From assembly GCA_019637555.1 (NCBI GenBank), contig JAHBVK010000018.1:1-64000 (forward strand): a DNA stretch of 64,000 nt, given 5' to 3'. The stretch is from Anaerolineae bacterium (lineage in GTDB: Bacteria; Chloroflexota; Anaerolineae; Aggregatilineales; UBA2796). The notes beneath the pieces were generated by a model. That model was not told the origin of the DNA and made no database searches. It saw only the letters and a list, made by a program, of their open reading frames with translations. Positions 38,150 through 46,991 of the stretch are shown here, in pieces; position 1 is the first letter of the stretch, and each line of letters begins with the position of its first letter. The position numbers and the translations under genes are program-made.

Positions 38150-39141
38150 TCGATCTCACCACCACTTATCTGAAGATGCGGCTGCGTTCGCCGCTGGTTG
38201 TATCGGCATCTCCGCTCTCGGAGAGCATCGACAACATCAAACGTATGGAAGACGCGGGTGCTGGCGCAATTGTGCTGTACTCGCTGTTTGAGGAACAACT
38301 GGTCAAGCAGCAGCAAGACTTGCATCGCCACCTGACCTATGGCACGGAGAGCCACGCCGAAGCCGTCACCTATATGCCGGAACCGGATACCTTTCACGTG
38401 GGACCCGAAGGCTATCTCGAGCACATCCGCAAAGCTAAGGAAGCAGTAAAGACGCCGATCATTGCTAGCCTGAACGGTACGACTCCCACGGGTTGGACGG
38501 AGTTCGCGACCAAGATTCAGGAGGCAGGGGCTGATGCGCTGGAACTGAACATCTACTACATCCCGACAGACCTGCATCTCACCGGATCGCAGGTGGAGCA
38601 GACCTATCTGGACATTCTAGAGTTGGTCAAGAGCAACATCTATATTCCGGTAGCGGTCAAGCTCAGTCCGTTCTTTAGCAATATGGCGAATATGGCAAAG
38701 CGGCTAGACGATCTGGGCGCGGACGCGCTGGTGCTGTTCAACCGCTTCTACCAACCAGACATCGATGTGGAGAACTTAGAAGTTTATCCGCATGTCTTGC
38801 TAAGCTCGCCGCAGGCGTTGCGTCTACCACTACGCTGGATCGCCATTCTGTACGGGCGAATCAAGGCTGATCTCGCTGCTACCAGCGGCATCCACGCCGC
38901 ACCGGACGTACTGAAAGCACTGATGGCGGGCGCGAACGTCACCATGATGGCGTCGGCGCTACTGCGTAATGGCGTGAGCTATTTGCAGACAGTAGAGCGC
39001 TATCTTCTAGAGTGGATGGAGTCGCATGAGTACGAATCCGTTCAGCAAATGCGCGGCAGCCTAAGCCAGATTCGTTCTGCCGATCCGTCGGCGTTTGAAC
39101 GCGCGCAGTATATGAAGGCTTTGACCACCTACCGCATTTAG
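38146..39141 (+). CDS. Dihydroorotate dehydrogenase-like flavoprotein next to nifJ
   Basis: 331 aa TIM-barrel of the DHOD class: [26 protein letters not shown] at the start, [22 protein letters not shown] and a phosphate-binding [10 protein letters not shown]...[11 protein letters not shown] for FMN. Such proteins recur beside nifJ in several phyla and are annotated DHOD-like without proof of a role in pyrimidine synthesis. ATGA overlap with nifJ suggests equal expression; it may supply or remove electrons for the pyruvate enzyme, which is a guess. Confidence 0.8.
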   Translation: MIDLTTTYLKMRLRSPLVVSASPLSESIDNIKRMEDAGAGAIVLYSLFEEQLVKQQQDLHRHLTYGTESHAEAVTYMPEPDTFHVGPEGYLEHIRKAKEAVKTPIIASLNGTTPTGWTEFATKIQEAGADALELNIYYIPTDLHLTGSQVEQTYLDILELVKSNIYIPVAVKLSPFFSNMANMAKRLDDLGADALVLFNRFYQPDIDVENLEVYPHVLLSSPQALRLPLRWIAILYGRIKADLAATSGIHAAPDVLKALMAGANVTMMASALLRNGVSYLQTVERYLLEWMESHEYESVQQMRGSLSQIRSADPSAFERAQYMKALTTYRI

Positions 39142-39162
39142 AGGAACGAAAAGGCGGCGATC

Positions 39163-40281
39163 TTGAAGTACGTTGACGAATACCGTGACGCGCCAGCAGC
39201 AGAACAGTATGCCCGCGCCATCGCTAAGATCACTACACGACCGTGGACGATCATGGAAGTGTGCGGCGGGCAAACTCATGCCATCGTCAAATTTGGCATT
39301 GATGAACTACTGCCGGAGCAGATCACGCTGCTGCACGGTCCGGGCTGTCCTGTCTGTGTTACCCCTGTCGAGCTGATCGATAAGGCGGTGAGGCTGGCAG
39401 CACGTCCTGACGTGATCTTCACCTCCTTCGGTGACATGCTGCGTGTACCCGGCACGGAGAGCGATCTGCTCTCTGCCAAAGCGCAAGGCGGTGATGTTCG
39501 CATGGTGTATTCGCCACTTGATGCGGTCAAGATCGCCGCTCAGAATCCGCAGAAACAAGTTATCTTCTTCGCCGTCGGATTCGAGACGACTGCACCCGCT
39601 AACGCGATGGCAGTCTATCAGGCACATCAGCAGGGATTGGAAAACTTTTCCCTGCTGGTATCTCATGTGCTCGTCCCGCCTGCGTTGGAGGCGATCCTGT
39701 CGTCGCCGCGAAACCGTGTACAAGCCTTCCTCGCGGCGGGACATGTCTGCGCTATTATGGGCTACACCGAATACGAACCACTGGTCGAACGTTACCATGT
39801 ACCGATGGTAGTGACGGGTTTCGAGCCGCTGGACATCCTGCAAGGCGTGTACATGACGGTGAAACAGCTTGAGGAAGGACGCGCCGAAGTCGAGAATCAG
39901 TATTCGCGCGTAGTCTCCCGTGCTGGCAATGTTCCGGCACAATCACTGATCCGCGAAGTCTTCGAGATCGTGCCGCGTAAGTGGCGCGGCATCGCTGATA
40001 TTCCGCGCAGCGGTCTGGGTTTACGCCCGCAATATGCTCAGTTCGACGCCGAAAAACGCTTCAACCTCAGCGATTACAGCGTCGATGAATCGCCACTGTG
40101 TATTAGTGGACAAGTATTGCAAGGCATACACAAGCCACACGAATGCCCAGCTTTTGGCACTCTGTGCACGCCAGAGCATCCGTTGGGTGCGACAATGGTC
40201 TCATCTGAAGGCGCTTGCGCAGCATATTTCCGCTATCGACGCCCTGTTGCTAAAGCGCAGATCAAGGAGACGGTATCATGA
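39163..40281 (+). CDS. hypD: Hydrogenase formation protein HypD
   Basis: 372 aa from TTG 39163 (AAAGGCGG upstream), starting [16 protein letters not shown] with its conserved Cys, [10 protein letters not shown] redox pair, and the [4Fe-4S] ligands near the end ([26 protein letters not shown]). HypD is the scaffold for Fe(CN)2CO assembly with HypC and HypE. It follows the DHOD-like gene by 21 bases and overlaps hypE by four. Confidence 0.95.
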   Translation: MKYVDEYRDAPAAEQYARAIAKITTRPWTIMEVCGGQTHAIVKFGIDELLPEQITLLHGPGCPVCVTPVELIDKAVRLAARPDVIFTSFGDMLRVPGTESDLLSAKAQGGDVRMVYSPLDAVKIAAQNPQKQVIFFAVGFETTAPANAMAVYQAHQQGLENFSLLVSHVLVPPALEAILSSPRNRVQAFLAAGHVCAIMGYTEYEPLVERYHVPMVVTGFEPLDILQGVYMTVKQLEEGRAEVENQYSRVVSRAGNVPAQSLIREVFEIVPRKWRGIADIPRSGLGLRPQYAQFDAEKRFNLSDYSVDESPLCISGQVLQGIHKPHECPAFGTLCTPEHPLGATMVSSEGACAAYFRYRRPVAKAQIKETVS

Positions 40282-41342
40282 CCGCCGAGCTAGAAGCACA
40301 AGAGTTTGCGCTGACCTGCCCGATCCCCATCGCACAGTATCCAAACGTGCTGCTGGCACACGGCAGCGGCGGCAAGATGACGCATAACTTGCTGGAGAAA
40401 ATGATCGTGCCTGCGTTCAACAATCCGCTGCTAGAAGCGCGGCATGATGGTGCGGTGCTGCAGATGGGCGAGGCGAAAGTAGCTTTCACGACCGATTCGT
40501 ATGTTGTGCGTCCGCTGTTCTTCCCCGGTGGCGACATCGGTAAGCTGGCAGTCACGGGCACAGTCAACGATCTGGCGATGTGCGGCGCACGTCCGCTGTT
40601 TCTGAGCGTCGGATTGATCATCGAGGAAGGCTTGCCGATGGAAACGCTGTGGCGGGTGATCCAGTCGATGCGGCAAACGGCTGCCGCTGCTGGCGTCGCG
40701 ATCGTCACTGGCGATACCAAAGTGGTAGACAAAGGCAAAGGGGACGGCATATTCATCAACACCGCGGGTGTTGGCACACTGTTGACAGATCGCCAGATCG
40801 CGCCCTCACAGATTGAACCCGGCGACACGATCATCCTCAGCGGCGATCTCGGACGGCACGGCATCTGCATTATGGCGGTACGCGAAGGGCTGGCGTTCGA
40901 GAGTGAGATCGAAAGCGACTGCGCCCCGCTAAACAATATCGTCAGCCGTCTGATCGAGGCTGGAGTCGAGATTCACTGCCTGCGCGATCTGACGCGCGGC
41001 GGTTTGGCGAGTTCGCTGGTTGAGATCGCACAGGCGGCACAGCGACAGATCAATATCGACGAATCGGTCATCCCCGTGCGTGAGGATGTGCGTGGCGCGT
41101 GTGAGCTGCTGGGTTTAGATCCAATGTACGTTGCCAACGAGGGTCGCTTCATCGCCATTGTAGCGCAGAAAGATGCACGGAAAGCGCTATCTCTGCTGCG
41201 CGATCACCCGCTGGGAGCGGACGCGGCGATCATCGGTGAAGTTGGCTCTGAAGACAGCGATCTGGTGACCATGCGCTCTGCTATCGGCACCAGCCGCATT
41301 GTCGATATGCTCAGTGGCGAACAACTGCCGCGCATCTGCTAG
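40278..41342 (+). CDS. hypE: Hydrogenase expression/formation protein HypE
   Basis: 354 aa. PurM/AIR-synthase-like ATP-binding protein with [28 protein letters not shown] and the C-terminal PRIC whose Cys354 accepts the carbamoyl group from HypF and is dehydrated to thiocyanate. Last gene of the operon; its stop overlaps the convergent reductase gene by four bases, so no terminator fits between and transcription must end inside or beyond that gene. Confidence 0.96.
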   Translation: MTAELEAQEFALTCPIPIAQYPNVLLAHGSGGKMTHNLLEKMIVPAFNNPLLEARHDGAVLQMGEAKVAFTTDSYVVRPLFFPGGDIGKLAVTGTVNDLAMCGARPLFLSVGLIIEEGLPMETLWRVIQSMRQTAAAAGVAIVTGDTKVVDKGKGDGIFINTAGVGTLLTDRQIAPSQIEPGDTIILSGDLGRHGICIMAVREGLAFESEIESDCAPLNNIVSRLIEAGVEIHCLRDLTRGGLASSLVEIAQAAQRQINIDESVIPVREDVRGACELLGLDPMYVANEGRFIAIVAQKDARKALSLLRDHPLGADAAIIGEVGSEDSDLVTMRSAIGTSRIVDMLSGEQLPRIC

Positions 41343-41737
41343 TTTTTGCTAAGAGGTGTCAGCGGCGTAATCCTCAGTGCAAGGTATTTCGGCGCAAGCA
41401 TTGTGATCTGCTGCGCGCTCATCTTGGGATAGATTCTGCGCAGCGTTTCCCTCACTGCCTCCACATCGGTGGCAATCGTGGCAGTTCCCTTCACGTCTTG
41501 CCCGCCAATATGCATGACGCAAGGCGCTTTATCCCGTAGATTGCGCCACCACGTCCGTGATTGTGCGCTGACCACCAGCACAGCACCCTGATCCAGCCCG
41601 TATTCCACTGGTGTCGTATATTGCGTTCCGGTTTTGCGACCGGTAACGGTGATCAACATGAAGTGCCCACTGACAATACCATGCAGCGGCGACCTCAACA
41701 GCCATGTCATGAAGGCATTAAAAGGATTAGCTTTCAT
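41339..41737 (-). CDS. Deazaflavin-dependent nitroreductase-family (DUF385) protein
   Basis: 132 aa. The split-barrel pattern [28 protein letters not shown] with W-W-RNL and a GxDVKGTA strand is that of the nitroreductase/deazaflavin-dependent oxidoreductase family (Ddn-like), also often flavin-binding in organisms lacking F420. Substrate unknown. It is encoded against hypE and overlaps its stop, so antisense transcripts of the two could interfere. Confidence 0.8.
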   Translation of the reverse strand: MKANPFNAFMTWLLRSPLHGIVSGHFMLITVTGRKTGTQYTTPVEYGLDQGAVLVVSAQSRTWWRNLRDKAPCVMHIGGQDVKGTATIATDVEAVRETLRRIYPKMSAQQITMLAPKYLALRITPLTPLSKN

Positions 41738-41833
41738 CGTGCCCTCGCTGTCATCTCACTTTAGGCGGTTAGCAACTCCCTATACTAGCTGAATAGCGTC
41801 TGATGCGATGCGGATGTTTGTACCGTTTTGCGG

Positions 41834-41846
41834 GTGACATTCCGCG
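41834..41846 (+). promoter_or_regulatory. 13-base element shared with the hox leader
   Basis: GTGACATTCCGCG, identical to 26047-26059. Here it lies 84 bases upstream of the Rex-like site, whereas in front of hoxE it lies downstream of it. A further GTAATGTCAG (reverse complement close to TGACATTCC) follows near 41910. A shared second operator is possible; chance cannot be excluded. Confidence 0.3.
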
Positions 41847-41929
41847 TTACTTCGCTGTAATGCCTGCGCTGCATGTCAGCGGATTACATAAATCATGTCG
41901 ATAACAGGCGTAATGTCAGTACGGCAGTT

Positions 41930-41947
41930 TTGTGAACAGATGCACAA
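41930..41947 (+). promoter_or_regulatory. Rex-like operator upstream of ppdK
   Basis: TTGTGAACAGATGCACAA, matching the Rex consensus TTGTGAA-N4-TTCACAA at 13 of 14 defined positions and lying 59 bases before the ppdK ATG. It resembles the site upstream of hoxE (25967-25984), suggesting that both transcripts respond to the same NADH-sensing repressor. Confidence 0.6.
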
Positions 41948-42005
41948 TTCCTTTAACGAGGTCGTGTCGTATTTCGTCGGCACCGTACCATAAAAGGATG
42001 CAGTT

Positions 42006-44786
42006 ATGAGCACACTTACAGCCCCCGTTGAAACCAAGGCAATGCCAAAGGATACCGATAAGCGCACTCCGCCCGACAAGTGGGTCTATCTTTTTGACGA
42101 ACTAGAACAAGTTCAGACCCTCGTCGGTAACTCGTGGGAGGAAGTTCGCGCATTGCTTGGCGGCAAAGGCGCAAACCTCGCTGAGATGACACGTATCGGT
42201 GTCCCAGTACCGCCCGGTTTCACGATCACTACCGCCGCCTGTAATTACTATCTAGCGCACAACTACACGCTGCCAGAGAATCTGTGGGCGCAAGTATTGA
42301 GCGCGATGGCAACGATTGAAAACAGGCTAGGTAAGAAATTCGGCGCATCTGCGACACCACTGCTGGTTTCGGTGCGATCCGGCGCAAAATTCTCGATGCC
42401 CGGCATGATGGACACGATCCTCAACCTCGGTTTGAACGATGTCACTGCCAAGCAAATGGTCGAATTGACCGGTGATGAGCGTTGGGTCTTCGACTCTTAT
42501 CGTCGTCTGGTGCAGATGTTCGGTACGGTAGTGATGAATATCGCCGACGAAGCCTTCGAAGATTTCCTGACCGAATACAAAGCGAAGCGGCACGTTACTT
42601 CTGATGTCGAGCTGAACGGTGAAGATTGGATCAAGGTCACCGAGTACTTCAAGAAGGTCTATCGGGAAAAGGTCGGCAGCGATTTCCCACAGAATCCATT
42701 GGATCAGTTGAAACTAGCAGCGGAAGCCGTGTTCAAGTCATGGAACGGCAAGCGCGCTATTGATTACCGCAATGCAACCAAGATTTCACACAATCTTGGT
42801 ACAGCGGTCAACGTGCAGTCGATGGTCTTCGGCAACATGGGCGAGAAGTCAGGTACGGGTGTTGCGTTCACGCGCAATCCATCCACCGGCGAGCGCAAGC
42901 TGTTCGGTGATTATCTTATGAACGCGCAAGGCGAGGACGTGGTTGCTGGTATCCGCACCCCGATCCCCATCGCTGAACTGGCACGCGAAAATCCCGCCAT
43001 CTATTCCCAGTTTGAAGCGATCAACGCACAGCTTGAGAAGCACTACCGCGAGATGCAGGACGTTGAGTTCACCATCGAGCGCGGTAAGCTATGGATGCTG
43101 CAAACACGCAACGGTAAGCGTACTGCCCGCGCCACAATCCGCATCGCCGTCGATATGGCGGAAGAAGGGCTGATCACCAAGCAGGAAGCGGTGCTGCGCG
43201 TTACGCCTGAGCACGTCTCCCAACTGCTTCACCCACAATTCGATATTGATGACAAGCAATCAGCGGAGAAGGAAGGACGCATGATCGCAACGGGCGTCAA
43301 TGCCTCTCCGGGTGCCGCAGTCGGTATCGCTGCCTTCGACGCTGATCTGGCGGAGAAGTGGGGCAAGGCAGGCAAAGCCGTGATCATGGTACGTCCAGAG
43401 ACCAAACCTGATGACGTACACGGCATGCTAGCGGCGAAGGGCATCCTCACCAGTCGTGGTGGTGCTACGAGTCACGCCGCCGTGGTGGCACGTCAATTCG
43501 GCGTCCCATGCGTATGCGGTGCGGAAGCATTGGAAATCGATCTGCGTAACCGTCTGCTGCGCGTGGGCGAAGTTATCCTACATGAAGGTGACACCGTATC
43601 CATCGACGGTAGCAGCGGGCAGGTATTCCTCGGCGCGATTAAGCGCGTTGAGCCAGATTTCGAGCGCGAGACTTACCTCCGCAAGCTGCTAGAGTGGGCA
43701 GATGCGTTCCGTAAGCTGGATGTCTACGCCAACGCCGACTACCCCGCTGACGCCCGGCGTGCCCGCGACTACGGTGCACGCGGTGTCGGTCTGTGCCGCA
43801 CCGAGCACATGTTCTTCCAAGAAGAGCGCCTGCCCATCGTACAGGCAATGATCCTTGCTGAACCCGGCAGCGAAGACGAGAAAAACGAACTCGCCAGACT
43901 GCTCCCCTTCCAGCATGACGACTTTTATGGCATCTTCCGCGCGATGGAAGGCTTGCCCGTGATCATCCGTCTGATCGATCCGCCACTGCATGAGTTCATG
44001 CCCGATCACGAGCAACTGGCACTCAAGGCGGCTGGTCTACGTTTGATGAATGATCGTCCCAATGAACTGCGGCGCGTTGAACAACTAATGCACGCTGTAG
44101 AGTCGCTGCGTGAATTTAACCCGATGCTGGGCTTCCGCGGCGTGCGTCTAGGCATGATCCGTCCGGCGATTACCGAGATGCAGGTGCGCGCGATCTTTGA
44201 GGCGGCGTGCCAGTTACAAAAGGAAGGCGTGGCGGTACATCCTGAAATCATGGTCGCCGTGACCAGCCATGCCAACGAAGTCAAGATGATGCGTGAGTTG
44301 ATCGAACGCATCGCCAATGAAGTGATGAAGGAAATGGACGTCAAGGTAGAGTACAAGATCGGAACGATGATCGAACTACCTCGCGCGGCTATCCTTGCTG
44401 ACAAGATGGCTGAGTACTCCGAATTCTTCTCCTTCGGTACCAATGACCTGACGCAGACCACGTTCGGCATCAGCCGCGACGACGCGGAAGGTAAGTTCCT
44501 GCTGGATTATGTGGAACGTGGCATCCTGCCGGAGAATCCGTTCCAGTCAATCGACGAAGATGGTGTCGGTTATCTGATCCAACTAGCGACCAACAAGGGA
44601 CGTCAGACGAAATCCAAGCTAGAAGTCGGTATCTGCGGTGAGCACGGCGGTGACCCGCAAAGCATCGCCTTCTGCCACAAAGTCGGACTGAACTACGTGA
44701 GTTGCTCGCCGTTCCGCATCCCTGTGGCGCGGTTGGCAGCAGCACACGCAGCACTGCACGACAGTGACAAGAAAGCCGATAAATAG
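42006..44786 (+). CDS. ppdK: Pyruvate, phosphate dikinase
   Basis: 926 aa, somewhat longer than the usual 870-890 because of an N-terminal extension of about 35 residues rich in charged groups. ATP-grasp nucleotide domain (LGGKGANLAEM, VRSGAKFSMPGMMDTILNLG), swivelling phosphohistidine in TSRGGATSHAAVVAR, and the PEP/pyruvate TIM barrel (GLCRTEHMFF, FSFGTNDLTQ, GICGEHGGDP with catalytic Cys). It interconverts PEP and pyruvate with AMP, ATP, PPi and Pi. Close to nifJ it would feed or drain the pyruvate pool; own promoter region with Rex-like site. Confidence 0.97.
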   Translation: MSTLTAPVETKAMPKDTDKRTPPDKWVYLFDELEQVQTLVGNSWEEVRALLGGKGANLAEMTRIGVPVPPGFTITTAACNYYLAHNYTLPENLWAQVLSAMATIENRLGKKFGASATPLLVSVRSGAKFSMPGMMDTILNLGLNDVTAKQMVELTGDERWVFDSYRRLVQMFGTVVMNIADEAFEDFLTEYKAKRHVTSDVELNGEDWIKVTEYFKKVYREKVGSDFPQNPLDQLKLAAEAVFKSWNGKRAIDYRNATKISHNLGTAVNVQSMVFGNMGEKSGTGVAFTRNPSTGERKLFGDYLMNAQGEDVVAGIRTPIPIAELARENPAIYSQFEAINAQLEKHYREMQDVEFTIERGKLWMLQTRNGKRTARATIRIAVDMAEEGLITKQEAVLRVTPEHVSQLLHPQFDIDDKQSAEKEGRMIATGVNASPGAAVGIAAFDADLAEKWGKAGKAVIMVRPETKPDDVHGMLAAKGILTSRGGATSHAAVVARQFGVPCVCGAEALEIDLRNRLLRVGEVILHEGDTVSIDGSSGQVFLGAIKRVEPDFERETYLRKLLEWADAFRKLDVYANADYPADARRARDYGARGVGLCRTEHMFFQEERLPIVQAMILAEPGSEDEKNELARLLPFQHDDFYGIFRAMEGLPVIIRLIDPPLHEFMPDHEQLALKAAGLRLMNDRPNELRRVEQLMHAVESLREFNPMLGFRGVRLGMIRPAITEMQVRAIFEAACQLQKEGVAVHPEIMVAVTSHANEVKMMRELIERIANEVMKEMDVKVEYKIGTMIELPRAAILADKMAEYSEFFSFGTNDLTQTTFGISRDDAEGKFLLDYVERGILPENPFQSIDEDGVGYLIQLATNKGRQTKSKLEVGICGEHGGDPQSIAFCHKVGLNYVSCSPFRIPVARLAAAHAALHDSDKKADK

Positions 44787-44806
44787 ATCGTTTCCCTTCA
44801 GGTGGT

Positions 44807-44841
44807 AGGACAAGGGAGGACTGTCCTTCTTCCCTTGTCCT
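44807..44841 (+). other. Strong hairpin between ppdK and the CoA-transferase gene
   Basis: AGGACAAGGGA (44807-44817) pairs perfectly with TCCCTTGTCCT (44831-44841), with GGAC/GTCC able to form a small inner hairpin. There is no T-tract after it and the next GTG start is 31 bases on with AAGGAG between. It may be a partial terminator, an RNase-processing site or a 3' stabiliser of the ppdK message. Confidence 0.6.
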
Positions 44842-44872
44842 CGCCGTTGATCAGCGAGGTAAGGAGTTAATT

Positions 44873-46201
44873 GTGACCAACTGGGCGGAACACTATGGCA
44901 GCCACCGCTGCACAGCCGATGAAGCCGTTCGTGCCATTCAATCTGGTAACCGCGTGTTCATGACGGGCAATTGTTCCGTGCCCAAAGTGCTGCTGCATGC
45001 TCTGGTGAACTATGCGCCGAATTTGCAGCATGTCGAGATCGTGCAAGTGCTGACGATGGGCGATAACGACTATGTAAAGCCTGAATTGCAGCCCCACCTG
45101 CGCGTCAATACCATGTTCATTTCGCAAAATGTGCGGCAAGCTGTGGACGATGGATTAGCGGATTTCACCCCGATTTTCCTTTCCGAGATCCCGGGTTTAT
45201 TCCGTCGCGAGATGCCCATAGATGTTGCGCTGATCCACGTTTCTCCGCCAGACGAACACGGTTACTGCTCCTTCGGTGTCGAAGTAGGTGTTACCAAGAC
45301 TGCCGCCGAAGTCGCTCGCATCGTGATCGCGGAAATTAACCCGCGAATGCCCCGTACGCTGGGCGATAGTTTCATCCACATTAGCAAACTTGATCACGTC
45401 GTGGAGGTCGACTATCCGCTGCCAGAAGTACATCCCGAACCACCATCTGCGATACAGCAAGCGATTGCCCAGAACATTGCTACATTGATTGAAGACGGCA
45501 GCACCATCCAGACCGGAATCGGCGGTATCCCCGATGCTGTATTGCAATATCTGGGTGATAAGCGCAATCTGGGTATCCATACAGAATTGTTCTCCGAAGG
45601 TGTGATCGATCTCGTCAATAGGGGGATCATCAATAACGAGGCGAAAACGCTACATCCGGGCAAGATCATCGCGGGTTTTGTGTTGGGCACACAGCGTCTT
45701 TACGACTTCATTCACGACAATCCGATCATTGAATTGCATCCCACCGAATACGTGAATGATCCTTTTCGCATCTCTCAAAATAATCGCATGGTCTCGATCA
45801 ACTCCGCTATTGAGGTTGACCTCACAGGTCAAGTGTGTGCGGATAGCATCGGGCATCGCTTCTACAGCGGTGCAGGTGGGCAGGTCGATTTTATTCGCGG
45901 TGCTGCCCGTTCTATCGGCGGAAAGCCGATCATTGCGCTGCCCTCGACGGCGAAGGATGGTGGAATCAGCCGCATCGTTTGGCGTTTGCAGCCCGGTGCT
46001 GGCGTGGTGACCACCCGTAACGACGTGCATTACGTGGTCACTGAATACGGAATCGCCTACTTGCACGGCAAGACAATCCGAGAACGGGCGCAGGCATTGA
46101 TCCGCATCGCCGATCCAGACTTCCGCGAGCAGTTGGAAGAACGGGCATTTGAGTTGGGTTATTTCACACCCAACTACACCGGATTTAGCTTGCCAGTCTA
46201 G
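44873..46201 (+). CDS. Acetyl-CoA hydrolase / CoA-transferase family protein
   Basis: 442 aa from GTG 44873 (AAGGAG upstream). Features of the acetyl-CoA hydrolase/4-hydroxybutyrate CoA-transferase family: HVSPPDEHGYCSFG, TGIGGIPDAVLQYL, the catalytic Glu in HTELFSEG, and AGGQVDFIRGA for CoA binding. In fermenters it moves CoA between acetyl-CoA and organic acids, yielding acetate and, via succinyl-CoA or other acceptors, ATP. Given nifJ nearby, acetyl-CoA is the likely donor; succinate, butyrate or 4-hydroxybutyrate are candidate acceptors that sequence cannot separate. Confidence 0.9.
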   Translation: MTNWAEHYGSHRCTADEAVRAIQSGNRVFMTGNCSVPKVLLHALVNYAPNLQHVEIVQVLTMGDNDYVKPELQPHLRVNTMFISQNVRQAVDDGLADFTPIFLSEIPGLFRREMPIDVALIHVSPPDEHGYCSFGVEVGVTKTAAEVARIVIAEINPRMPRTLGDSFIHISKLDHVVEVDYPLPEVHPEPPSAIQQAIAQNIATLIEDGSTIQTGIGGIPDAVLQYLGDKRNLGIHTELFSEGVIDLVNRGIINNEAKTLHPGKIIAGFVLGTQRLYDFIHDNPIIELHPTEYVNDPFRISQNNRMVSINSAIEVDLTGQVCADSIGHRFYSGAGGQVDFIRGAARSIGGKPIIALPSTAKDGGISRIVWRLQPGAGVVTTRNDVHYVVTEYGIAYLHGKTIRERAQALIRIADPDFREQLEERAFELGYFTPNYTGFSLPV

Positions 46202-46227
46202 AAAAATCTCCGCAGTACGCCATGCTA

Positions 46228-46265
46228 GACACGGTGCATCAGTTGATGCGCCGTGTCGCATTTAT
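46228..46265 (+). terminator. Terminator after the CoA-transferase gene
   Basis: GACACGG-T-GCATC (46228-46240) pairs with GATGC-G-CCGTGTC (46245-46257), an almost perfect 13-bp stem with one T-G pair and a four-base loop, followed by GCATTTAT. It starts 27 bases after the stop. Confidence 0.65.
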
Positions 46266-46423
46266 GCTCCTCCAATAGTCATCGGTTACACTTACTACAA
46301 TAAAGCCTCGATCTGTGAGCGGTCTGCACGTCAAACATAACAATCACTTTGCTCCGAAGTCTCAAGCATCAACTACAGCAAAAAACCAGACCAAGCCGCA
46401 GAATCTGCTAGGAGTCAGAAGCG

Positions 46424-46972
46424 ATGAAGATTTATACGAAAACAGGCGACAGCGGCGAAACCAGTTTGTTTGCAGGTGGTCGCGTTCTCAAGGATCACTT
46501 GCGGGTGGAAGCTTACGGCACCGTAGATGAACTAAACTCCGTACTTGGAATGGTGCGCAGCTATCAACTGCCTGAACAGGCAGTACAGTGGTTAGAAACC
46601 GTGCAAAATCAGTTATTCGTGGTGGGTGCTGATCTGGCAACTCCGCTGGAGGCGCAACCGGCATGGTTAGTGCGCCTTGATGATTCGCCCGCCGCTATGC
46701 TAGAAACAGCAATAGATCAGATGGATGAGGAACTAGAACCGCTGAGATCGTTCATTCTTCCGGGTGGCGCACCACCAGCCGCTATGCTGCACATCGCCCG
46801 CACTGTGTGCCGCCGAGCGGAACGAGTCTGCGTGTCGCTGCGCGATGCCGAAGGGGTCAATGCAAAGTGCTTAATCTACCTTAACCGTCTATCTGATTTC
46901 CTGTTCACTTTAGCGCGTTGGATCAATAAAGAGATGGGTGAAACGGAAATGAAATGGTCGGTACGGCAGTAA
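46424..46972 (+). CDS. Cob(I)yrinic acid a,c-diamide adenosyltransferase, PduO type
   Basis: 182 aa. Begins KIYTKTGDSGETSLFAGGRVLKD with the ATP-binding loop, then EAYGTVDELNS and the helical core with RTVCRRAERVC and NRLSDFLFTLARW. It attaches the adenosyl group to cobalamin, the cofactor for methylmalonyl-CoA mutase or diol dehydratases. Neither is in the window. CTAGGAG precedes the start; convergent with the alpha/beta hydrolase gene. Confidence 0.93.
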   Translation: MKIYTKTGDSGETSLFAGGRVLKDHLRVEAYGTVDELNSVLGMVRSYQLPEQAVQWLETVQNQLFVVGADLATPLEAQPAWLVRLDDSPAAMLETAIDQMDEELEPLRSFILPGGAPPAAMLHIARTVCRRAERVCVSLRDAEGVNAKCLIYLNRLSDFLFTLARWINKEMGETEMKWSVRQ

Positions 46973-46991
46973 ATTAGTGTTTCTGCGTTAT

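Noticed and set aside
34544..46201. Dicarboxylate/4-hydroxybutyrate carbon fixation cycle
   Set aside because: PFOR, PPDK and a CoA-transferase are compatible, but PEP carboxylase, 4-hydroxybutyryl-CoA synthetase and dehydratase are not in the window. Fermentation needs fewer assumptions.
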